In this document: positions 56,277 through 64,000 of the stretch, piece by piece
Numbering within the stretch: the first letter of the stretch is position 1
How the letters are laid out: the number at the start of each line of letters is the position of its first letter
Source: Thraustochytrium sp. TN22
Taxonomy: Eukaryota > Sar > Bigyra > Thraustochytrida > Thraustochytriidae
DNA: 64,000 nt
Reading direction: 5' to 3'
NCBI GenBank assembly: GCA_013306675.1
Contig: JABLUY010000049.1
Span: forward strand, 62,001-126,000
Made by a program: the position numbers and the translations under genes
The notes under the pieces: model-generated
Seen by the model: the letters and a program-made list of their open reading frames with translations, nothing else
What the model was told of the DNA's origin: nothing
The model's database searches: none

Positions 56277-59200
56277 ATGCAGACGGGCGGCGTCGTGTCG
56301 GCCGCCCTGGCCGCCATGGAAGAGCAGGAGGCGCAGGACAGGGTGCTGCGCGGCAAGCGGATAGGAAGCCCGGGCGCGCAGCGGCTGAGCTCCGTGATGT
56401 CACCGGGCGGCGTGCAGCGGCCGCCCAACAACCTGTACAAGGAGGACCGCAAAGGCGAGGTGGACATCTTGCCGGGCCGCGTGCTGGTGGAGAACATCCA
56501 CGAGCAGCTCGTGCAGAACCGGGAGAACCGAGCCAACTACTGCAATCTGTTCTGGTTCATGCTATACGTGATTCTCTACGTAGCCATCCTCGGCATGCAG
56601 CGCGCCCCCGCCGAGTCCTTCATGGTGGAGGAGGCCATCAAAACGGCGCTCTTCAGCGAACACACCAACACACTGGAATGGTCAAGCGGCGAGATCGTCA
56701 TCAACATGGATAGCATCTCGCACATCTGGAGCTGGTTCGAGAACGCCTTCGTGGGTCGGATCTTCGTCGACCCGACCTGCGGCGACGGCATCTGCGACAG
56801 TCCACTTGAGTACCGCCAGTGGCTGCATCACGGCTGCAGCGACGACTGCGGCACCTACCCTTCGTCCAAGACGACCAAGGTTGTGGTCAATGTGACGGCA
56901 GATTTTGAGGATGACGACGAGCTGGCCGCGGCAAGCTGGAACCTCTGCTCCTTGACGCACGACGTGTGCTACTTCGAGGCAGACCAGGTCTTCGAGTCGT
57001 ACAACGAGTCGCAAGTGCATGAGGTCAGCCTGCTCGATGGCGCCTGGGAGATCCAGCTCACCGCGCTGCGCGGCGGCATTGTGGGCCAGGTGTACACCGA
57101 GACTTCCGAGATTGTGAGCGTCCTAACCAACTCCACGGAAGACTCCAACTCGACTGAGGACGCTGGCAACGCGACCTCCACCGCCACTTACACAAGCGAG
57201 GTGCAAATCACGCGTACATACATGGTGGAGTGGACCAAGTGCGCAAATGGCGACGAGAGCGGCAGCCGGTCCGCGACGATCGAGTCCATCAAGGAGGAGT
57301 GCGAAGCCGCGACCGGTGAGGTAAAGCGCGCTTGCAGCAGCGACGACTGTGGCGCATGCGGTGAAACGCGATGCTATGAGCTGGCCGCGTGCGACTACGA
57401 TACCGACACCGAGACCTGCGTGGAGGCTACCTGTGGCAACGAGCCACTCCAGTGCCTCTACTGCACGTCGGCGGCCGCGTGCACCGTCAACACGAACTGT
57501 GGCTGGGACCCGCTCTACGCGTACTGCTTTGCGCGCTGCTCTCCCGACGACTGCTCCTCTGCCACGTGCGGTGCATCTAGGGAGGCCTGCGTGGAGGGGA
57601 CCGACGGCTACTGCGTGTGGGACTCCACGGCAGCGGTCTCGTGCATGACGCCAACGCAGGCGCAGCTGTGCGCACGAGACTGCGCCCTGTGCAACCAGAA
57701 CCAATGCACGGGTCTCGCAGCCTGCTATTGGGAGGATGGAGAGTGCCTCACGAGCAGCGACTCTTACTCGTCCTGGCAAGAGGAGGACATGTCTGCATAC
57801 ACCTGCGAAGACGCCTGTTTTGCCTGTACCACGGCCACCAAGTGCAGCACCGTGCGCAGCGGCTGCTTTTGGGACAGCGGCTCGGGGTCTTGCATGCCAG
57901 ACACCAACCTTTGCGTGAATGTCTGCAGCCTGTGCTCAACTGCGACTTCATGTGAAGCGCAACCGTACTGCTGGTGGAGCGAGGACACCACCTCATGCGA
58001 GAATTACGGCATGTGCATCAATGGCTGCGACTACTGTTACACACAGGCAGACTGCACGCGCAACACCCTGTGTGCTTGGGACGTCAATGCATACGAGTGC
58101 AAGACCAAGACCTCTTCGTGCGCCACCACATGCTCCACTTGCGCAGATGAGACTGCCTGCGTCGGAAGCGACCAGGGGTGCGCCTGGACTGCAGACAACG
58201 GCTGCGAAGACGCGGTCGTCGAAGACGTCTCCAGCTACACGTGCTCACAGACGTGCTTCGCGTGCGACGAGACTCAGTGTGGCGCCGTGCGCGCTCCCTG
58301 CTACTGGGACGGCGAAGCGTGCTACGCGGACGAAATCTGCGCGAATGACTGCACACTCTGCATCGACTCGGGCCCGTGCCTCAATGCGCGGCCGGGCTTC
58401 TGCTCGTGGGATCCTGAACTTCTCTCGTGCAGCAACCTGGAGCTCTGTGCCAATGAGTGCCAGTACTGTGCAGACGAGGACGCCTGCGCCTTCAACCCAA
58501 CCTGCTTCTGGGATGCAACCGGACTCGCGTGCAAGCTCGATGACTGTGACGAGACATGCGGCAGCTGCTCGACCGGAACAGAGTGCGACGGCAGCGCGGC
58601 CGGCTGCTCCTGGGACGGCTCCGCTTGCGTCGCCGCGATGTCTGCCTGCGACTCGGATTGCGCGACCTGCGTCGATTCAGCTGAGTGCGGAGCCAGTGCG
58701 CATGGCTGCGCCTGGGATGGAAGCGCCTGCGCCTCAGCGGACTGCGGCAACACGTGTAGCATCTGCGTGGATAGTGCCGCGTGCGCGGAGAACGCCGCCT
58801 GTGCGTGGGATGGGAGCGCTTGTATAGTTGCGGACTGCAGCAATTTGTGCAGCAAGTGCACCAACAGTACTGCCTGCACAAGCAACGCAGCCTGCGCGTG
58901 GGACGGATCTCTCTGCGATGCAGCAGACTGCGAAGCAGACTGCGCGCTCTGCAGCGACTCCACGACCTGCAGCGGAAGTGGCGCCAGCTGCTTCTGGACC
59001 GGAAGCACTTGCACCCTCGCGGATTGTGGCAACACGTGCGGTGCATGCACCAGCAGTCCCGCGTGTGCCGAGAACGCAGCCTGTGCATGGGACGGCAGCG
59101 CATGCATTGTTGCGAGTTGCTCGTCAGATTGCTCTCTCTGCAGCGAGTCCACAGCCTGTAGCGGCAGCGAGGCCAACTGCCTCTGGACCGGGTCGACGTG

Positions 59201-62200
59201 CACGGCGAGGACCTGTGAAAACACATGCGGCGAGTGCGCTGACTCCACCGCATGCGAAAGCAATACAGCTTGCACATGGAGCGCCTCATCCTGCTACGCT
59301 GCATCAACCTGCGCATCTAACTGCGCGTTGTGTGGCCTGCAGACGGGTTGCTTGAGCAGTCCCGCGGGGTGCTATTGGAGCGGCTCTGCGTGCACGACAG
59401 CATCCTGCAGTAACACGTGCGCGATGTGCGCTGACGGTGTCGCGTGCGCCAACAATGCGGCCTGCACTTGGGACGGCAGCTCTTGCACGGCCTCAAGACG
59501 TCGCCAGCTCGCAACGGCATGCAGCTCGACGAGTTCCTGCGAAGCCTGCAGTGACAATCCGACAACGTGCGAGAAGAAGTCCAACTGCGAATTCGACTAT
59601 CAGTTTTGGGAGTGTTATGACACTGGCGCCGGGCAAGACGTGAGCGAGGAGTGCGAGACGGCCTCAGGAGGCGCTTGCACATATGCTCTCATGTACAACA
59701 GCATTTGCGACGATGCGTGCAACATCGGCGCGTGCTACTACGACAATGGCTCTTGCGAGGACACGGCCGACCTGCTCACATTTATGTGCTCGGACCTGTG
59801 CTACTGCGACATGTTGGCGAACGACGAGTGCGACACGGAATGCAACAACGCGGCATGCGGGCTGGACCTGGGAGACTGCTGCGAGCGCGTCTTCACGGAC
59901 GCGCTTGCGGTGGAGTTCGAGCTGTGGAACTACTTCACTCCGGAGACCATTGAGCGGCTGACGCCGGACCCACTCATCCCCCGCAAGCGGTACCTGGCGT
60001 CTTCGAACCGTATCGTGGGCGGCGTCCTGCTCATGCAGGAACGTCTCGAGCGCGGGACGTGTCCCGGAAATCGGTTCGCGAGGCTGGGTGACCAGTGCGC
60101 GACTGGAAACGCCGCCAAGAACCCGTACGGCGCAGACCCGGTCTTCTTGCGCAATAGCTCACTTAACACGGACGCCACCGTGTACAAGGCCAAAAACCTG
60201 TACTACAACCTATCGGACCTGAACGAAGTGAGCGCGCTAGGCATGCCGTACGGCTTCCATTACTTCCAGGTCGGGGATGACGACACCATGGGCGGTTATC
60301 CAGTCTATCTGGATGTAAATTTGGGCTACGACCGCGCTCGAAAGTACCTTGCATACATGCGCGAGGGCTTTTACCTGGACAGCGATACCAACGCCATGTC
60401 CGTGAATGTGATCACGTACAATGCAGAGGTGCGCATGTTTGCCAACACCAAAGTGAGCTACACCTTTGAGGAAGGCGGCCGCATCTCCATGTCCTACCTG
60501 GTGCAGACGTTCCGCGTGGAGTCGTACACGACGGAGCAGGACGCGGTGCGTTTTAAGCTGGAGATTGTCTTTCTCATTCTCACGGCGCTCAACCTACTGA
60601 CCGAGGTGCGTGACCTGGTGCTGGACTTTCATCGCACGGGTAACCCGCTGGCGTATTTCCAGTCCATTTGGAACTACATCGACATGATCAACATCTTCTT
60701 GCTCGCCTACAACGCCATGAACTGGGTGACCTTTTACAACTCATGGGCGGCCGAGTATGAGCCACAGGAGCGGTACAACGTGTACCTGGACCTGGAGGCC
60801 GAGGCCCGCTACCTAGGTGTCAACCGCACTGGCATGAGCGAGATGCTCGATGCTTTCGCCCTCACCAACAAGATGTCGGACCTCATCCTGCAGTACATGG
60901 CATACAACGGCGTGGCGCTCATCCTGGTTGTGCTGCGCATTCTCAAGGTGCTCGATTTTCAGAAACGCATGGGCCTCGTCACACGCACGATCACCAACGC
61001 AGCTACAGACCTGGCGCACTTTGCCATCCTCTTCACCATGATCTTCTCCTGCTACGCCGGCCTGGCGTACATCATCTTTGGGTCCAGCATCATCGGCTTT
61101 TCCACCGTCGCCCGTTCCTTCAACACGTGCTTCTCCATCCTTCTCGGCGACATTGCCGTCAGCGAGGAGCTCTTCATGCACCCGAGCCTGGGAGCCGCCG
61201 TCATGTTCTACTACACCTTCATCTTCCTGGCGTACTTCATTCTCATGAACATCCTGCTGGCCATTCTCGTGGAGGCCTTTGTTGAAGTGAAGAAGTCGGC
61301 CGAGTTCAGCCAGAGCCTGCCGGCGGAGATGGCGCAGATGGTGATTGCGGTTGTCAAAGCGCTGCCAGGATTCCGGCTCGATGCCAAGGCACACCTGCCC
61401 GATTCCAAGATCATCGATCTCACGGCCGACTGGGTCATGGAGAATCGCATTTTGCAGGAGGAGCACAAGATCGGCCGCCGCACGTACCAGTCCGAGGGCT
61501 TCGAGGCGAACCGCGACCAGCTCATAGCCATTCTCGAGTCCGAGCTGGAGCGCGTGCGCGAGCAAAAGAAGAACCCTAACGCCGCCGAAGCGGCCAGTGT
61601 GCTCGGCCACAAGGCGCTCAGCCCGCTCAACGCAATTCTCGAAAACGAGGCGGAAACCGTCTCGCACCTCGCCACGCAGATTGCAGAAAACATCCTCCAT
61701 CGCTACGGCCATGGGAAGGACGTCGCAAGGACATCCCTTGCGCGCCGCGTCATCCCCGTGGACCTCCTGACCAACTCCGTTGCGCAGCAGCGCGCCTCGC
61801 AGGCCATTCAGATGATGCGCCGAAAGACCGCGTCGCGCTACAAGCTCGACGTGAAGCCCGACGGCGCGGACACAGCAGCAGAAGAAGAAGACAAGAGGAA
61901 ACTGAAGGCCGAAGAGGAGGCCGGGGAGACAACGTCGAGGGCGCACGCGGACGCCGCGGCTGCACAAACAAGCCCGACTGGCGCCCTTGCGAAACGGACG
62001 CTCGTCAATCTCTTGGTCCCGCGGCCTTCAGGTCTCACATTAGCCAGTGATCGTCCTGCCGGAGCTCAGGGAGAGAAAGACAGCTCCGCCGAAGAGCTCA
62101 ATACGTTGCTGGAGCTCGTGCGTACGCCCACGGAACCTGTCCAGCCAGATGCGCCCGATGCGCCCTCCGAAAACCTCTCCGCCGCGCACTCCAAAAAATC

Positions 62201-62207
62201 CGACTGA
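56277..62207 (+). CDS. Polycystin-type (PKD2/TRPP-like) cation channel with expanded Cys repeats, copy 2
   Basis: 1976 residues from the first ATG (MQTGGVVSAAL); upstream codons lack an ATG. It is collinear with copy 1 at both ends: NLYKEDRKGEVDILPGRVLV, the LNR-like CGDGICDSPLEYRQW, LNR pair CDDACNIGACYYDNGSC and CDTECNNAACGLDLGDC, channel core about 1426-1671, filter LLGDIAVSE, and S6 ILMNILLAILVEAFVEVKKS. The Cys-repeat region is ~745 residues (about 351-1094) against ~305 in copy 1. Its last third is a regular array of ~31-residue units, for example ADCGNTCSICVDSAACAENA then ACAWDGSACIV. The C-terminal tail ends in a Lys/Glu-rich segment and SKKSD. Probably a Ca-permeable channel with an adhesive or mechanosensing ectodomain (inference). 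Confidence 0.82.
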   Translation: MQTGGVVSAALAAMEEQEAQDRVLRGKRIGSPGAQRLSSVMSPGGVQRPPNNLYKEDRKGEVDILPGRVLVENIHEQLVQNRENRANYCNLFWFMLYVILYVAILGMQRAPAESFMVEEAIKTALFSEHTNTLEWSSGEIVINMDSISHIWSWFENAFVGRIFVDPTCGDGICDSPLEYRQWLHHGCSDDCGTYPSSKTTKVVVNVTADFEDDDELAAASWNLCSLTHDVCYFEADQVFESYNESQVHEVSLLDGAWEIQLTALRGGIVGQVYTETSEIVSVLTNSTEDSNSTEDAGNATSTATYTSEVQITRTYMVEWTKCANGDESGSRSATIESIKEECEAATGEVKRACSSDDCGACGETRCYELAACDYDTDTETCVEATCGNEPLQCLYCTSAAACTVNTNCGWDPLYAYCFARCSPDDCSSATCGASREACVEGTDGYCVWDSTAAVSCMTPTQAQLCARDCALCNQNQCTGLAACYWEDGECLTSSDSYSSWQEEDMSAYTCEDACFACTTATKCSTVRSGCFWDSGSGSCMPDTNLCVNVCSLCSTATSCEAQPYCWWSEDTTSCENYGMCINGCDYCYTQADCTRNTLCAWDVNAYECKTKTSSCATTCSTCADETACVGSDQGCAWTADNGCEDAVVEDVSSYTCSQTCFACDETQCGAVRAPCYWDGEACYADEICANDCTLCIDSGPCLNARPGFCSWDPELLSCSNLELCANECQYCADEDACAFNPTCFWDATGLACKLDDCDETCGSCSTGTECDGSAAGCSWDGSACVAAMSACDSDCATCVDSAECGASAHGCAWDGSACASADCGNTCSICVDSAACAENAACAWDGSACIVADCSNLCSKCTNSTACTSNAACAWDGSLCDAADCEADCALCSDSTTCSGSGASCFWTGSTCTLADCGNTCGACTSSPACAENAACAWDGSACIVASCSSDCSLCSESTACSGSEANCLWTGSTCTARTCENTCGECADSTACESNTACTWSASSCYAASTCASNCALCGLQTGCLSSPAGCYWSGSACTTASCSNTCAMCADGVACANNAACTWDGSSCTASRRRQLATACSSTSSCEACSDNPTTCEKKSNCEFDYQFWECYDTGAGQDVSEECETASGGACTYALMYNSICDDACNIGACYYDNGSCEDTADLLTFMCSDLCYCDMLANDECDTECNNAACGLDLGDCCERVFTDALAVEFELWNYFTPETIERLTPDPLIPRKRYLASSNRIVGGVLLMQERLERGTCPGNRFARLGDQCATGNAAKNPYGADPVFLRNSSLNTDATVYKAKNLYYNLSDLNEVSALGMPYGFHYFQVGDDDTMGGYPVYLDVNLGYDRARKYLAYMREGFYLDSDTNAMSVNVITYNAEVRMFANTKVSYTFEEGGRISMSYLVQTFRVESYTTEQDAVRFKLEIVFLILTALNLLTEVRDLVLDFHRTGNPLAYFQSIWNYIDMINIFLLAYNAMNWVTFYNSWAAEYEPQERYNVYLDLEAEARYLGVNRTGMSEMLDAFALTNKMSDLILQYMAYNGVALILVVLRILKVLDFQKRMGLVTRTITNAATDLAHFAILFTMIFSCYAGLAYIIFGSSIIGFSTVARSFNTCFSILLGDIAVSEELFMHPSLGAAVMFYYTFIFLAYFILMNILLAILVEAFVEVKKSAEFSQSLPAEMAQMVIAVVKALPGFRLDAKAHLPDSKIIDLTADWVMENRILQEEHKIGRRTYQSEGFEANRDQLIAILESELERVREQKKNPNAAEAASVLGHKALSPLNAILENEAETVSHLATQIAENILHRYGHGKDVARTSLARRVIPVDLLTNSVAQQRASQAIQMMRRKTASRYKLDVKPDGADTAAEEEDKRKLKAEEEAGETTSRAHADAAAAQTSPTGALAKRTLVNLLVPRPSGLTLASDRPAGAQGEKDSSAEELNTLLELVRTPTEPVQPDAPDAPSENLSAAHSKKSD
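58553..59490 (+). repeat. ~93-bp coding repeat array in channel copy 2
   Basis: About nine or ten in-frame units of ~31 residues with six or seven Cys and an A-x-W-D-G-S-x-C end. Some units are near-identical (AENAACAWDGSACIV occurs twice), showing recent unequal exchange. Confidence 0.85.
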
Positions 62208-62679
62208 TGGTTATTTTCCACTGTGCAGTGGGTGGTGGTCGTAATTAATCTTGGATATCGATACAGTAGCAGAAGACTCGCGAGAGAGCGCCGCCGGAGC
62301 TCCGAACGTGCTCCGCTGTCGCGGCGTCGCCCCCTCAGGCTAGAGTAGCTGGCGCGCTCGTAGCTGAGTCCGCTACGACCAAGCTCCAGCTCATCGTGAC
62401 TGCTGTGAAGGCTGAAGAGAAGGCGGCAATGAAGGCGTCCGCTCTCTCCCTTTCTCCTCCGTCAGCCTGAGCGCCAGCTCCTCGATCGCTGCTGGCAGGC
62501 ACGCCAAGCCAAGGCGAGCGCTGGAAAGCCGCATTGACTCTTGTCCCATGAGCGCGCGGCGCGACAGCACAAGCCGCACCCCCATGGCGTCGCGGTGACC
62601 AGACCTCAATCGGCCCCGAGGCCGCGGCAGCGCGGCGGCGGCGGCGCGGCTGCGCGGCGGCGCGGCGGCGCGGCCAGGC
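62208..62679. other. Spacer before the copper monooxygenase gene
   Basis: 472 bp without a gene. It is AT-richer just after the channel stop (62215-62265), then GCGGCG-rich near 62630-62675, probably the 5' leader of the next gene. Confidence 0.45.
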
Positions 62680-64000
62680 ATGGAGCCCGGCGGCGCGGAG
62701 AGCGGCGGCTGGCGCGTGCCCGCGCACCTGGTCCGCGGCGCGAGCTGCGAGGATGAGGCCGCCATGAGGGCCGGCCTGGCGCGGAGCGGGTCCATGGAGG
62801 CGGAAGGCCTCCGCGCGGCGCGCGAGGAGGCGCGCAGACTGCGCGATATGGAGGCGCGCGCAGCGCAGGAGGAGGCTCTGGGCGCCGCGGACCTCGACGA
62901 GGAGGACTTCATCCTTGAGGATGACGACGAGGCGGAAGGGACCGTGATGGAGATGGAGCCCGCGCTCACGGCGGCCCGGCCCGGCCAGGGCCTCTTCCGG
63001 CGCTGCGGACAGCTCGTGTTCGCGCTGGTGCTGGGCGTCCTGGTGCTTTTGCTCAAGCCCGCAACACAGGCCGGTGACGATGGCGGCGACGGGGTGCCGA
63101 AGCTTTCGGGCGATGGCCTGCAGGACGACGAGGCGATGCGCTACGAGGTGGAGATGTTCACGCCGGCGCTGCAGCGAGCACGCGCTGGCACGAACGAGGC
63201 GCTCTTTGGGCCTTTCGAAATGAAGGCTGGAGGGTTGGTGGAATCCTTCATCCCGCTCGTGGACGAGCGTATCGTACACCACCTGATTGTGTACAAGTCG
63301 ACCGTCAAGGCGGCGGACGAGCCCAAGGCAGCGCCGCTCTGGGTCGTGAGCAAGAACCAGAACCTGGACGCAATGATCGTCTTCGCCTGGGCGCGAACCG
63401 GACAGGAGGTCCCGACGCCCTTCAACATGACGCCGGGCTCTGGCTTCTTTGTGGGGCCTGGCACGGACGCACCGTACCTATACCTGAACGTGCACTTTGA
63501 GGTGCCGGAGGACGTCATTCGCTCGCGCGAGCCCATCGTCGCTGGTGTGCAGCTGCGCGTGAAGGAGCTCGATGCCGGTGTCGTGGAGCGCTGGAATTCC
63601 TGCGCCGGCTCGCGCAGCAACTGCCCGCGCGAGCAGGGCGTGGCGGTGGCACTCCTGCACAATTCAACCTTTAAGCTTGCGCCGCAGTCGCCTGACATTG
63701 ACGTGGTGGCCGCCTGCGAGGTGACCCAGGACGGCGTCGTGTCCGCGTACCGCAATCACGGGCATGGCGAGGGCCGGCAGTGGGTCACGGAGCTCTTCCG
63801 CGACGGCCTCCTGGTGGGCACGGTGTTCAACAGCTCCGTCCAGGAGCCGCAGGTCTTCAAGTACATCTCGGACAATGGCCTCACGCTGCGCAAGGGCGAC
63901 GTGCTCAAGCTGCACTGCCACTACAATACGTCGCAGGCGACCTGGGTCACCCGGGTCGGCCCCTCGCTTACGCGCCACGAGGAAATGTGCAACCAGTACT
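62680..64000 (+). CDS. PHM/DBH-type copper type II monooxygenase, membrane anchored, cut by right edge
   Basis: An open frame from ATG 62680 (MEPGGAESGGW) to the window end, 440 codons so far. A cytosolic acidic N-terminus (DEEDFILEDDDEAE) is followed by one membrane helix (LVFALVLGVLVLLL, about 112-126), giving a type II topology. The copper domain follows. All six expected ligands can be placed: His200-His201 (VHHLIVYKS) and His272 (LYLNVHFEV) for CuH; His360-x-His362 (NHGHGEG) and Met436 (EEMCNQY) for CuM. The family hydroxylates peptidyl-glycine or catechol-type substrates using ascorbate and O2; the substrate here is unknown. A signal anchor instead of a cleaved signal peptide is worth noting. 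N-glycosylation sites (NMT, NSS, NTS) fit a lumenal domain. Confidence 0.8.
   Translation, partial: MEPGGAESGGWRVPAHLVRGASCEDEAAMRAGLARSGSMEAEGLRAAREEARRLRDMEARAAQEEALGAADLDEEDFILEDDDEAEGTVMEMEPALTAARPGQGLFRRCGQLVFALVLGVLVLLLKPATQAGDDGGDGVPKLSGDGLQDDEAMRYEVEMFTPALQRARAGTNEALFGPFEMKAGGLVESFIPLVDERIVHHLIVYKSTVKAADEPKAAPLWVVSKNQNLDAMIVFAWARTGQEVPTPFNMTPGSGFFVGPGTDAPYLYLNVHFEVPEDVIRSREPIVAGVQLRVKELDAGVVERWNSCAGSRSNCPREQGVAVALLHNSTFKLAPQSPDIDVVAACEVTQDGVVSAYRNHGHGEGRQWVTELFRDGLLVGTVFNSSVQEPQVFKYISDNGLTLRKGDVLKLHCHYNTSQATWVTRVGPSLTRHEEMCNQY

Overview
The window looks like nuclear DNA of a free-living eukaryotic microbe with a GC-rich, compact, intron-poor genome. Very long single-exon genes (up to 6.8 kb) sit beside one clearly spliced gene (a 107-bp GT-AG intron), and there are nuclear-type tRNA-Arg genes and eukaryote-only families: CABIN1/HIR3, FAM32A, polycystin channels and a copper type II monooxygenase. 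A stramenopile, perhaps labyrinthulomycete-like, protist is my best guess. That is inference from gene content and style; no rRNA or organelle marker is present to settle it.

Layout. 1-4.9 kb: a fossil virus-like or mobile primase-helicase on the minus strand, running off the left edge. 5-6.7 kb: a minisatellite and a broken Cys-rich gene. 6.9-24.8 kb: a tandem array of five Atg22/UMF1-like major-facilitator transporters, four intact and one pseudogene. Their spacers are rich in a 9-mer (CTGCCAGTG) and carry a small palindrome (ACTTSAAGT). The array is interrupted by a ~1.3-kb palindrome holding two mirror-image tRNA-Arg(ACG) genes, by a rearranged dispersed repeat, and by a decayed piggyBac-like transposon. 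25.3-28.8 kb: three tandem paralogues of an unrecognised multi-pass membrane protein family.

29.6-36.1 kb: a SAP-like/zinc-finger/TPR protein, a small spliced basic protein, FAM32A and a Bmt5-like rRNA methyltransferase. Two loci here carry tandem duplications of gene 3' ends: a ~0.53-kb copy of the TPR gene end, and three copies of the FAM32A/Bmt5 convergent ends. 36.9-48.7 kb: a PqiA-like membrane protein, a divergent coiled-coil/ankyrin gene pair, and a 2274-residue CABIN1/HIR3-like histone-chaperone subunit with a Tudor-like insert. 51-62.2 kb: two tandem polycystin-type cation channels with greatly amplified Cys repeats. 62.7-64 kb: a membrane-anchored PHM/DBH-type copper monooxygenase cut by the right edge.

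Themes. Tandem duplication shapes the whole window: the transporter array, the orphan membrane trio, the channel pair, gene-end copies and many minisatellites. The proteins fall into vacuolar/membrane transport, nuclear RNA/chromatin functions and ciliary/secretory-type membrane proteins. I see no operon-like logic. All assignments come from reading the sequence by eye; no searches were run.
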